The notes beneath the pieces are model-generated. The model was not told the origin of the DNA, did not search any database, and saw only the letters and a program-made list of their open reading frames with translations. A stretch of 64,000 nt of DNA from Siphonodentalium dalli. Its lineage: Eukaryota > Mollusca > Scaphopoda > Gadilida > Siphonodentaliidae. This document shows positions 22,392 to 32,793 of the stretch, one piece after another. How positions within the stretch are numbered: position 1 is the stretch's first letter; each line of letters opens with the position of its first letter. The stretch covers positions 185,974,716-186,038,715 of the forward strand of contig CP136066.1 in the NCBI GenBank assembly GCA_032622095.1, written 5' to 3'. Both the position numbers and the translations under genes were made by a program.

Positions 22392-23637
22392 AAAAGAAGA
22401 AAATAGTGCCTTCAAACTACTTACCCCGTGCAGTTCTTCTTTTAATATGATGCCCGTTCTGTTCACGTTTTGTAGTTATTAGGAACATCGCCTTCTATTT
22501 TTATAGATATACATGTACTGTTATTGTTACGATTATAATCTTTGGAAATGGACAGTGTTTTCACGTATAATATATATTTACACAATATATCATATCATTT
22601 TTTATCAATTGATAATCTAATTTCAAAATAAGATAAGATATGTCTTGTAAAGAAATCAGACTCAAACCTTCGATTGATCATTGTTATTTCCAATGTTTCA
22701 TAATCATAATTTTACGTGGACTCTCCAACACAAAAAAACTCCTGATCACTTATTGGAAGATTCACGGTGAACATATTTTTTACCTCAACCAATAATAAAA
22801 ATGCTGTGGTGTTGACTCCAAGAAATGTTCAAATAGAAGATCGAATGCGACATTATAAGTGTCATTATATCATAATGTTTGATCTTGGGGGCAATGTGAA
22901 TAATTCACGACACCGACGAAACGTATTTCCCAAATAGCTTCCATCGATTAACGAGTATATATAAGCTGGTGGCAAGTCCCGAGCTGAAAGACACGATTGT
23001 ATTGGTATCAACCGCCACCAAAGTACCCACAGAATGCCCCATGGTATCTAGTTTGGCTACAGTCGAAGTAAACAACTCTAATATATTTTTGGATTATTTT
23101 ACACGACAAGTAGTTGGGCCAGCCGGTTTGTGTAAACTTGTGGACATTTTAGGAAGTTCGCGTGTAAATATAATCAGTTCATAGTAGGGTTTGACATACC
23201 TACCAGAAATTTGATATGTGTTACGACTTTTTGCCGCTGACGGTGACATAGCGTTTTAGTTTCTATGTGCATTTCAACCGATATAGTAATTAGATCATGC
23301 CATGAATCTCTACTCTGGCTACGCCCGTACCCCGTAGAGATCATACACCAACAGTTCGAAACCTGGGAGCTTTCTGGTGTTCTGACAGGGAGCTTTATAG
23401 CATTGGGAAGACAACTCATGTATTATATTTCTTAGTTAATACCTGTTCCACAGTCGGTGAAGGTTCCATCTCTAGATTGCAAGATTTATTCTAATTTTGT
23501 TAGTCTTGTTTTTCTTTGCGTCGCTTACAATCATGGAATTTCCCTGAGTAATGAATTCAATTTTTATTGCGAAATCGGCTCACAATAGTCACCAAAATCA
23601 TGTAATCTCGAGCTGATTAAATAAGTTTACATGCATA
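22392..23637. other. No gene recognised
   Basis: Frames at 22969-23184 (+) and 23174-23419 (-) are short, lack motifs and overlap at the ends; both are unsupported. Confidence 0.4.
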
Positions 23638-23800
23638 ACGGTTCCCTCTACATTTTCTGGTTATTACTAGACAGAGGAAGGTATCATTATCCATGCTTAC
23701 TATGTGCAGAAAAATAAATTAAAAATTAAAGCCTCCCCCATCACTGATTTGGAAGAAAAAAATTCCCGAGAACCAAACTTTTTAAAATATTTTTTGCATT
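23638..23800 (-). repeat. Repeat N, partial copy
   Basis: Matches 52104-52270 in inverse orientation: CCTCTAC, CTGGTTATTACTAGACAGAGGAAGGTATC-type blocks, CATGCTTACTATG, and AATTCCCGAGAACCAAA. Confidence 0.65.
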
Positions 23801-23865
23801 AACTAAGAAATATATTCCCTGCCTTGTTTGTTTAATGTTGCAAAGTTCCCCGTCAGAACAGATCA

Positions 23866-25161
23866 GGGCCCTGTTTCGTGAAGCTAGGTCATAAGACTAT
23901 CTTAAGGTGGACTTAATCTAAGATCTAAGGTGGATCTTATGATGTAGTTTTTCCGTTTCACAAAACAAGATTAAGTCCTACTTAAGTAGTAAGTTAAGTT
24001 CCCGCTCATTTAGACTGGTTATCGACAATTTTCTACAGTCCGGAACAAAAAAATGTGGGCTTGTGCAATCTGTATGTACGGCATTGAGAGGCTATCGAGC
24101 AAGAGCCGAGTCCGAGTTGACATTATTGTGTGACAGGGATGCTGGATATCGGCTGGGGTGGGATGGGCGAATCAGCGCATGTATCTTAGTGTCTATAGTC
24201 AGTGGCCTTATATTCGCATATGGATCTTAGACTTGCATGGGTTCCACGATGTAAATTCGAACATGAGTACATCGCAGGCTCTTAAAGTGATGAGCTTTGC
24301 GTTTACTGGTGAGTGGCGGTGTCAGAAATAAGACAATATAATTATATGGATCGATGCATGACTGCGACCATGCAGTCACAGTCACGCCGAGTTAATCCAC
24401 TGAGAGCAATGATCAGGCGGCGATTTTTTTTACGTGAGCCGACATAACACGTGTATTATCGACCATCGCTCTCTACGTGTAGCAATAATCAAAATAAATC
24501 GGCGATGTCACCAGGACACACATAGGTCATTTTTCGATTCAAAGGGAAATGAAAAATATTTGTTAGAGTAACTTTTTTATTATTTTTATGCAGATGTATA
24601 TCTATCGGTTGTCATACCATGGATATATATAACTACGTTTTCATTAGCACACTCACATTAAGGGGTGTCATCGTTACGTGTGTGTATATCATATATACAG
24701 TATGCTGTACAATGGTCATCCCACCCCTGCAAAAAAACAAACATGACAAAAATTTGGACAGCCTTGACAATCACGACATGGGCGTGGGCATTTAATGTCC
24801 AAAAAGCACCACGTGATAATGTTCCAAACATTTCGAATAGGATATTTTGCTCTAATCTCTTCATCGTCCATGCAATCCGGTGGATTGTTTCTGTCCCTAA
24901 ATAGCCTTTGTTGTCGTAGATCTCTCCGTAATTGCAAAATAACATAGGCCGCCATATTTGTGATCGATATGCCACTTATCACGTCGGTCTTAACTTTAAG
25001 ATTATCTTAAGATACCTCACACCAGTCTTAAAGTTAAGACCAAAGTTAAGACCATCTTAAGTTAAGACCTTGTTCGTGAAGCGCACTTATGACTAAAGTT
25101 TGAACTTATGACCATCTTAAGTCCCAACTATGTCATAAGTTGCTTTCATGAAACAGGGCCC
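23866..25161. mobile_element. PIF/Harbinger-type DNA transposon, decayed
   Basis: The outer ends GGGCCCTGTTTCGTGAA and TTTCATGAAACAGGGCCC form an inverted repeat, followed inward by related AT/CTTAAG-rich subterminal repeats (CATAAGACTATCTTAAG on the left; several TTAAGAC-CATCTTAAG repeats on the right, 25000-25130). The inside holds a minus-strand frame with similarity to the start of HARBI1-type transposases. No 3-bp TWA duplication could be read at the edges. At about 1.3 kb it is too short for an intact transposase plus the MYB-like partner gene, so it is a relic. Confidence 0.75.
24716..24982 (-). pseudogene. HARBI1-like transposase N-terminal remnant
   Basis: The 88-codon frame contains RRDLRQQRLFRDRNNPPD followed by MDDEEIRAKYPI. 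Harbinger transposases start with a comparable segment: a basic stretch, then an F-R-D-R-x-N-P-L/P-D motif and D-x-E-x-x-x-x-Y/F-R/P. This is from family knowledge; no search was possible. The downstream DDE catalytic domain is absent. The frame lies inside the inverted-repeat element 23866-25161, which supports the call. The opposite-strand and shifted frames at 24658-24975 are shadows. Confidence 0.65.
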
Positions 25162-25484
25162 AGAACATCAAAATGTTCTCAGGTTTTGAATTGGTGGAAA
25201 ATGATCTCTATACGCGCGAGCGTATAACCAGAGTATTTATGTAAAGATCTACAGACATGGTTACCGAATTTAAAGATACACGGTCCGATTTCACACCAAG
25301 ATATTGAAGTTAGTCTAACTTTCCTAAGTCTGTGTTCAACTTACCAGAAAATTTTAGATTACGAGACAAATTGAAAAAAATACTTGCAATCACAGTCATT
25401 CGTATGGAACTGACATGGCGAAAAGCCACAATAGCATCCATCATTGTTACGTTGAAAACAACATGTCATAATTGAGTGCGTTCT
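25162..25484. other. No gene recognised
   Basis: Short unique AT-rich sequence between the Harbinger relic and a T6 fragment. Confidence 0.4.
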
Positions 25485-25488
25485 TTAA

Positions 25489-25645
25489 AGTCCCATTTAA
25501 TTTTGGAGTCACCGATAAATATTTCATAGTGCCTTGATATACGGTTTTAATAACAATCTATGACATTAAAATACCACAATTTGAAAGGTCTGTGTCTCAG
25601 AAGATGCCCATAGAGAAATAGAAAACAGCTGAAATCACAGACAAC
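25489..25645 (+). mobile_element. T6 MITE, left part only
   Basis: TTAA at 25485-25488, then AGTCCCATTTAATTTTGGAG and the inner block TGCCTTGATATACGGTTTT shared with 44559-44984. The right terminus was not found. Confidence 0.65.
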
Positions 25646-25758
25646 CAGAACAAAAAGTGACCCACTCCCCCAGTAATACTTACTTATATAGGGTTTAGTA
25701 TTATTGAGGTAGTGTAAATGATTGTTCTGGGGACCTGTGTGTTATGCTGCTTGGCATT

Positions 25759-25759
<1 letters not shown>

Positions 25760-25835
<76 letters not shown>

Positions 25836-25876
25836 CTCCCTCTATCTATCTCACTCACCCCCTCTCTATCTCTCTG

Positions 25877-25939
<63 letters not shown>

Positions 25940-26130
25940 TTCTCTCTCTCACTCCGCCTTCCCTCGCATGTCTTTCTGTCTGTTCCCCAACCTTTCTCTT
26001 TTCTCCCTCTCAAATTTTCTCTTTCTCTCTCTCTCACCCCCCTCTCTCTCTCTCTCACTCTATTTATCTCTCTGTATTTTACCATCTCTATATATAATCT
26101 CGTTCGCACTCCCCCCCTCTCTCACTCTCT
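25760..26130. repeat. Microsatellite: (CT)n and (TA)n
   Basis: A (CT/TC)n tract with few interruptions runs 25760-25888, followed by (TA)n at about 25888-25937 and degenerate CT-rich sequence to 26130. The four overlapping frames of 84-168 codons here (Leu-Ser and Ile-Tyr runs) are translations of the repeat. Confidence 0.97.
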
Positions 26131-27195
26131 CGTCGTTCCTCTTTTCCAGTTCCCATCTCTGTTTCCTCTTTACCATTGGTTTTGTCGTTCGTTATAACCA
26201 TTATTTTTATTATCGCTTAGTTACCTAATATTCTTTTGAGAATCATTTCGGTCCCAAGAAAGTTCTTTGTATAATTCAGCAGAAGAAAACAATTATTGCC
26301 GCGTCACAGCTGGTCCGCCGTCGTAGGCGCAATTTATCTGAAAATTTCAGCAGACAATCAAACATTTATGGTAATCACCATCGAGATGAAGATTATCTCA
26401 TTATGGTTTGTGAAGTTGTGTAAACAATATAACCATGAGGAGGTCAAATCACATTGCAGAAATCGATCGCATTCCGGAATCGGAACCCCATGGGTGTCAG
26501 ACCCACTCCGCTCCGACGGGACTTCAGTAAATGATCAGTTTTCCGTGTTTGTTTTTCCCCGACCAGCGGCTTGGGTAAACAAAATTTTATTCAATTATTT
26601 TTATTCTGATATCTGCAATTTCTGCCGAGTAAACACAAAGTCATTTTGTCGAGTTGTTTGGGGAAATTGCGACAGGAGTCACAATTAACCCCGCTATAGA
26701 AAACACGACGTCATCAAACGACGGATTCCGAATCATTAGGGGGCTTCAATGGATCCATCAAGAAATCGTCGTCCAAGTGGAAGAGTTCATATTCTTCAAT
26801 TACAAGACTCATGGGCCAGATTCTTCGTCTCCAGTTTAAACCTCCGAGCTTAACCCTGGTTTAAACCTACATTGACGGTCTAGCCACAGTGGATCTAAGT
26901 GGGAGTTTCAATGGTCGCTGATTCGGTGACATGAGCATGCACTCAAAATACTCATTTACCCACAAGCAGGTCTGTAAAACGATTATTGGCTATGTGACAA
27001 TATATTACCAAGCCACCATGCACTCTCACATTATAGACACGCCGATAATCGATATTATGTACAGCTCCACTCATGTAAACAGCGGTCCAGAAAAGACGGA
27101 TTCGTCATCTCAGGTCTATCCTTTCTAAACGGGGTTTAGCGGAACTGTCGAATGCCATGATTTAGTTGCCAGTTTAAGGCTATAAAACACAAAGA
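26131..27195. other. No confident gene
   Basis: Frames 26296-26688 (130 codons) and 26654-26839 (61 codons) overlap on the plus strand in different frames. Neither shows a motif I recognise. A degraded coding remnant is possible, but there is no positive evidence. Confidence 0.4.
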
Positions 27196-27199
27196 AATG

Positions 27200-27380
27200 A
27201 TTATAGGCAAATGTCGGTGGCATCGGTACAGGTGGAACTATAGAGGTTTGACTTCGCACGTAGTTAGCTGTGGCACAGATGCACTTTGTTCATATTCTGG
27301 CACCATATCGTTTTCTACGACAAAATGCCTGCAAACCACATCGTGCAAACTTGCCAGTGTATTAACGTACCATAAATTAA
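27200..27380 (+). repeat. Dispersed repeat Q, second copy
   Basis: Shares GGTGGAACTATA, GTAGTTAGCTGTGG, TTCATATTCTGG and GTGCAAACTTG-like blocks with 7594-7830. Noncoding. Confidence 0.55.
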
Positions 27381-28153
27381 GAACCTGCTGCACTTTTATT
27401 ATCTGTCGCCTGGTTTGGAGATTGGGATGACCTGTGAAGATTTGAAAGGGCCGTCAGCCCTCTCCTACAACCCACGTTTGTATGCTATAATGCCGCTGAA
27501 GAGCGTTTGTTGGGTTTGGGTTTGTGAGTGTTTAAAACAGTAAGTAGATGTTCGCATGTTGTGTGTGGGGTGCATGTCACCATAGCAAGAAGCAAAGCCC
27601 CCCCCCCCCATTCCGAAAGCGGACCGGTGATGAAGACTTACCTTGTTTACAATACGAGTTGTGTGTATTTAACTTTGTTAATGTCGTTTTATGTAGTGGC
27701 TTGATGTAAACTAGTGTCCTGGTTAGTGCTTGCGTGTACTCCGTTGCCTTAGTCTGTTGTATTCAGGGCTTGTACTATACGGGCTCAACGCTAGGAAGAG
27801 GGTGCAATGCCGGCCGGTTGACTTAAGGTCGGTCGGGGCTCCCCAACTCTTGATTGTGCAATGCCCGCCTTCCACTCCTGTGTGAGTGTCAGAACCCGTT
27901 GACCTGGTTGTGTATTCATTATCTGTCGTCTCCTTATATATTACCTTATATCCCTCCAAATCAATAATAGACCATCCCGATATGCACTTTTTAAACTTAA
28001 TGTGAGAATCCATTTAGTATTAAAAGGATTAACCGCGTGTCACATAGTCCCTGGGCGACCCTTCTAACTGATCAAAGTAAAACTATTAGATATGTTTCTT
28101 CTCATGATAACTGCATTGCCAAATGTGTGTATTAATTTAATTCAAAATTAATT
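27381..28153. other. No gene recognised
   Basis: The 96-codon minus frame at 27723-28013 has no recognisable domain. A poly-C run lies at 27599-27609. Confidence 0.4.
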
Positions 28154-28157
28154 TTAA

Positions 28158-28452
28158 GAGGGACTGTACACTAAAGTTGACCATTTATGGGACCATCTGA
28201 TGTGTACAAAATACACTCACTTACATTACGAACTATGTAAAACAACATGGTAATTATGGTGAAAATGAGTTTATGGCTCGAGTCATTAACTCATTTTCAT
28301 TATAATTACCGTGTTATTTACATCGTCCATATATAGAGCACATGGGTGTAATTGCACTCATTCGTGGCTCAAATTCATTCATTTGTTGCATATATTCTGT
28401 TGAGTATAATAGATGGTCCCACAAATGGCCGGATTTAGTGTACACTACCCCT
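28158..28452 (+). mobile_element. TTAA-flanked MITE family T5, full copy
   Basis: TTAA at 28154-28157 and 28453-28456. Ends GAGGGACTGTACACTAAA and TTTAGTGTACACTACCCCT are inverted. An inner palindrome (AACATGGTAATTATGGTGAAA with its inverse) surrounds 28264. No coding frame. Confidence 0.85.
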
Positions 28453-28734
28453 TTAACTCAAAAATCCAAATTGCAACGAGAGGTTTATGTGCAATACACC
28501 GAGGACTCCATTTTTGCTGAAATACCACGAATCGTTGGGCATGTGATAATGTTTGGATGGCATCACAGCGCAACTGAACCATAGCTATATAAACACACCA
28601 CAAGAAGAAATGTTCAGCTAATATAGATGGGAGCATATCGGTGTGAAATAAACACAGAAGCGGACACGTGTGTTCATGGTCGTGGCGACAGGGGTGGGGG
28701 TGTATGTGTCCCCCCCCCCAACTCAATAGTTGGA

Positions 28735-28965
28735 AATTTCATACCTGACACAGTATAGTTGGAAAATTCACACCAAAAATAGGTTGAAAGTGTTCTCGCA
28801 GTTTGATTTTCCAACGAATTATTTGTGGGGAATTTGTTGCTTTTAAACCAACAGTGATATATTTTCCTGCAAAATATTGGACTGTAATGACCATTAGTTG
28901 GAAATTTTCCAACCTTAGGTGGGTGTCAGGTCGGAAATTTTCAACACTTGAAGAGCATTTTACTT
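28735..28965. repeat. Repeat R with TTGGAAATTT motifs
   Basis: Several AGTTGGAAATTT or TTGGAAAATT motifs beside a CACCAAAAATAGGTTGAAA block. The inverse arrangement occurs at 39940-40045 (TTTTCAACCTATTGTTGGTG, GTATGAAATTTCCAACTG). Confidence 0.6.
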
Positions 28966-30015
28966 ATGAGAGGTCCTGATCCCAGTTAATAACTTCCATT
29001 TAAAAAAAATCAAGGCCTGAATTTGCCTGGAGTTACATCTCTAGATGGTAGGATTTTGCAGATTTCATGTTCAGATTCCAAATTTTTCTCCCATTCCTCC
29101 CAGGTGGCCAGGTAAAAACTACCAATCAATTTTAAAAAATCGACGCCTAAATGTGCCTGTAAATTTTTGTTCTGGGGACCTGTGCTCTAGATGATAGGAT
29201 GTTTGCAGTTTTCATGTTCAGATTTCAAAATGTTCTCACATTGCGATCAAGGAGTCCTGATCCCTCTCCCGCGTGGCCAGTTAAATACTGCTAATTGTCC
29301 CCCGACGTTCTGAAAGAAAATGGGGACGAAAGAAAAGGGCTCCGTTCGTTCGTCCGTCCGTTCGTCCGTCCGTCCGTCCGTCACACATATTTCATCCCAG
29401 AGATTTGAAACTTCAGAATATTGTTGCCCATATATTGAAGGTGTGCAACATGTATATAGATGACGGAAAAATATTTTTTGACGGGAGTTATTAACCCATT
29501 TTGACTTCAACATTTTTTTATAATGTTCAGTATGAGGGTACCTTCGTGGTGTAATCAACTCCTCTTACAGTTTTCATCCTAGAGATTTGTAACTTCAGAA
29601 TATTGTTGCCCATATATTGAAGATGTGCAACATCTATATAGATGACGGAAAAATTATTTTTTACAGAGTTATTAACCCGTTTCGACTTGCCATGTTGTCG
29701 GGGGACACTGCATGTGGTCGGCTTACCTTTTATTTACTTTTTCTTTTAATTGACGCCTGAATGTGTCTGGAGTTAGACCTCTAGATGCTAAGATTTTGCA
29801 GTTTTAAGATTTCAAAATGTTCTCCCATTGTGGCCGATGGGTCCTGGTCTCTCTCTAGTGGACAGTTAAAAACTACTTATCAATTAAAAAATCGAGACCT
29901 GAATTTGCCTGGAGTTAGACTTCTGGATGCAAGGAGTTTGCCGTTTTCAGGTTCAGATTTCAAAATTTTATCACACATGGTAGGCCCAGTGGGTCCTCTT
30001 CCTCCTCGGCGGTAG
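28966..30015. repeat. Diverged tandem repeat, about 150-bp units, interrupted
   Basis: Units with CTAGATG-TAGGATTTTGCAG, TTCAGATT-CAAAAT-TTCTC and TAAAAACTAC occur before and after an insert at about 29296-29709. The 76-codon frame at 29785-30015 lies in a unit and is not a gene. Confidence 0.7.
29296..29709. mobile_element. Insert with GTCCCCCGAC ends
   Basis: Left end TGTCCCCCGACG (29298) and right end TGTCGGGGGACACTG (29695) are inverted. Inside, a segment of about 195 bp is duplicated in tandem (TTCATCC-AGAGATTTG, ATATTGTTGCCCATATATTG, GATGACGGAAAAAT), and there is a (CGTTCGTC)n run at 29345-29380. The 103-codon minus frame through it is not credible as a gene. Confidence 0.6.
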
Positions 30016-30562
30016 TCAGTCCAAGACTAATATTCATTAGAATCAACTAAAATCAATGTTGTGAGCTGTTATAGTTCGGAAATTTAAAGCCAACGGGTGG
30101 GGTATAATTGCATGGTATTACATGAACTTGGGAGTTTAGCCTGGACCAAGGTCCAAGGGAAGTGGTGCGGGGTTGCAGTTGGAAACTACAAGGTTGACAG
30201 CCCGCCCCCGCCCCCCACGAAACCTTCTAGCCACGACCGCGTGTTACTGACTTGTAAGTTATGCACGCATGGCACTCTTGATGATAACGCTCAAGCTGCC
30301 ATCAGCTCTGGATCAAACCTTATTACCTTATGTTATCACTCCCATGCCATAAACTCAAGACCAGTAAGTAACACATTGGTAGTTATGTGAATTCGCGCCC
30401 GATTAAAAGATACGCACATTAGTCGATGGCAAAGGGGTTGGATCCCTAGCATTATCAGCCCTGTTTCATCACCCCATTCTCGACAATGTGTGAATCAGTA
30501 TGCCAATTAGTATAGGAGGAAAATGAGTACCGTAGACGGTGTAAGGGCAGTAATCCTATATA
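30016..30562. other. No gene recognised
   Basis: The 97-codon frame at 30097-30390 contains a poly-Pro tract from a C-run and has no recognised domain. Confidence 0.4.
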
Positions 30563-31085
30563 TCGCTGTCAATCAGTTGGGAAGTTAAAAATCACGTAGA
30601 ATACATTATGCGTGATTTTTAACTTCCCAACTGATTGACAGCGATGTAAATGCATTGTAAGCTAATTTGTTGTGAAATTGTTATATAAATTCATCCATTA
30701 GTATGACCCCCTAACTGTCTTACAATTTACACTGAACATCCTGTTGAGGTCGCAGTCATGGTAATGTACATCGTGTGGAGGTCGGGGGTCATACTAATGG
30801 ATGAATTTTATAACAATTTCACAACAAATTAGCTTACAATGCATTTACATCGCTGTCAATCAGTTGGGAAGTTAAAAATCACGCAGAATGTAACTGAGTT
30901 ACACTCTGCGTGATTTTTTGATGTTACTAACTGTTACTAACTGTCTTACAATTTACACTGAACATCCTGTTGAGGTCGCAGTCATGGTAATGTACATCGT
31001 GTGGATGTCGGTGGTCATACTAATGGATGAATTTATATAACAATTTCACAACAAATTAGCTTACAATGCATTTACATCATTGTTA
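30563..31085. mobile_element. Nested palindromic element
   Basis: A hairpin at 30570-30645 (CAATCAGTTGGGAAGTTAAA and its inverse around ACATTATG) is followed by a longer inverted repeat: 30645-30715 (GATGTAAATGCATTG to CATTAGTATGACC) recurs inverted at about 30787-30855. The middle block (TTACACTGAACATCCTG to ACATCGTGTGGA) recurs in direct orientation at 30949-31005. This suggests repeated insertion or rearrangement of one foldback unit. Confidence 0.75.
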
Positions 31086-31379
31086 ACACGGAAAAGGCAT
31101 GGATACTCAAGTACCATTGGAATAACTGCCATCAACAGGAATTTCTTGACTGGAGGGATGTGTCCACTATGGAAACTTCAAAATCCCCCCCCCTTGCCAA
31201 AGTTGCCTTGAATCAAAATAAATTCCAAATTGTCTTAAATGTCATTTGCACCATTCGGTTACAATTTAAGCTTTCAGTCTATTCGACCCCAATTAATACG
31301 ATTCAATATTTTACACAGAGCATTCTAATGCTACAATATTCCATCAATAGTCCAAAACAACGTAATATTCCATCAATAG

Positions 31380-31622
31380 TCCAAAACATACGCAATCAGA
31401 TTCGGTGGTCCCTGAATTATCAGATTCCAACTACATTCTTCAAAAGACGCTTTAGTTATCAGAATCGACTAATTACCAAAAAATAATGCTAATCACTGTC
31501 GACTTTAGTATAAAATTCTCCAAAACGTGTAACGTGATATTTCAACATTTTGTTCAACGCAATATGGTATCAAGAGTATGTCGGCCGGTTCGTCGAATAT
31601 TTGCTAAGCCGCCAAATATTCC
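31380..31622 (-). mobile_element. T7 MITE, left half, split by the retrotransposon
   Basis: Follows the reverse complement of the intact T7 copy at 47362-47799: CAGATTCGGTGGTCCC, TCAGATTCCAAC, AATAATGCTAATCACTGTC, then TATAAAATT. The other half continues at about 37578-37735, after the 3' LTR. Confidence 0.75.
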
Positions 31623-31623
31623 A

Positions 31624-32305
31624 GCGCCATATCGTTCCATATTATTTTGTTCCTATTCCTAATTTTATGTTAAATGCATTTGCTATCATTGCAAGAGGAA
31701 TAACTCAATATTATATTTCGCTTGATTAAATCATCTTAAAGGCACGTGGGGCCTTAGTTGTCGAAAATATTCATATTTGTTCTGATCACCGTAAACATAA
31801 AAACATTAAAACGCATACAGTTTCGTTCATATATACCATGACCATCACGTAAACAGCATGTTATTATAAAGAACTACTATATTTAACTAAGCAAGAGCCT
31901 GATTCTGTTACAGAAGACAGCACAATGCTACTGGCTAATCACACACAAATGACATAAACGCTCTTTATTAGTTCCATATCAGGAATTCACCAACAAAGAA
32001 CGCTCTTTATGTTTACCATCATAATATAAACAAACACCAGAAAAGTAACTTTTTATGCTTTTGTTTACATAACAATGGTCAAACATTTGACAATAACATA
32101 CTGTTTATGCGATATTTCTTATTTGTATACGGACAAAGTCTGTCTACATTTTGATGTTCTTTCTGTTTGTGGCGGTTTTTGACGGGTGGAAATATTTTCA
32201 CAGGATACCCACCGCCAAGGCCAACCGTACCTTTAGTTCCAACATCGTGTCTCTAAAACGTTCTTTAGAATCTCGTCCAGTTAAACCTACTATCGATTGT
32301 ATGAC
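31624..32305 (+). repeat. 5' LTR, interrupted by a T4 MITE
   Basis: Outer parts 31624-31739 and 32237-32305 match the 3' LTR without differences I could see. The intervening 31740-32232 plus one TTAA copy is the T4 insertion. The first base or two differ from the 3' LTR (CAGCGCC versus TGCGCC). Confidence 0.9.
31740..32232 (+). mobile_element. T4 MITE inside the 5' LTR
   Basis: Starts AGGCACGTGGGGCC, ends GGCCAACCGTACCT. Flanks are TTAA (31736-31739) and TTAG (32233-32236). The 3' LTR has an uninterrupted TTAA at 37502-37505 at the same place, which gives the empty site directly. This proves TTAA as target and fixes both ends. The frame 32151-32366 crosses the junction and is not a gene. Confidence 0.93.
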
Positions 32306-32306
32306 G

Positions 32307-32320
32307 TGGTGGCAGCGGTT
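32307..32320 (+). other. Probable tRNA primer-binding site
   Basis: TGGTGGCAGCGGTT directly follows the end of the 5' LTR. A TGG start fits pairing with the CCA end of a tRNA. Which tRNA is not determined. Confidence 0.6.
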
Positions 32321-32457
32321 ACCAAGAACCCACAGAACAATCGGACAGAGTTTCGCTTACGTTTAGAAACGATATTTGATGTTTTAGGCGTAAATAACAT
32401 TTCACCGAATTTCGAATTTTCGTGATATCGAGTGATAGGCCCACTGCTATTTGAATC

Positions 32458-32793
32458 ATGTCAAGGGCTCCCAAGCAGTGGAAACTCTCCGAGGAGGAAA
32501 CGTTCTCATCATATACTGCATGGAAAAACAATTTGATATACACAATTATCTCAGGACGCAAATTTTCTTCCATTTATTGACTCTGAATGGAAACGGTGTT
32601 CTGATTCTGCCAACTTCAGGGGGCTGAATGATGCCGGAACCTGCCAACATTTAACTCAAATGTTAGGACTAATTGCACAATGGGTGCCCCACTTCCTGTC
32701 CGCTGAAATTGTAAAAAAAACAGCACATGTTTCGAGTCTATCTGGCAAGCAATCCGGAAATATTACGGTTTTAGCCAGTCGGAATCCCAGTTT
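32458..32793 (+). pseudogene. gag: gag 5' part with two frameshifts
   Basis: Probable Gag start at ATG 32458-32460 (begins MSRAPKQWKLSEEE). The frame breaks at about 32542-32548, where reading must move one base forward to continue. It breaks again at 32690-32730, most likely at the A8 run 32713-32720, after which it is in the same frame as the long downstream ORF. The continuation into the ATG at 32794 shows that 32794 is an internal Met, not the true start. Confidence 0.75.

Noticed and set aside
25718-26228. Plus- and minus-strand frames of 84-168 codons
   Set aside because: Translations of (CT)n and (TA)n microsatellites.
26296-26688. 130-codon plus-strand frame
   Set aside because: No motif recognised and no neighbouring exon with matching phase was found by eye.
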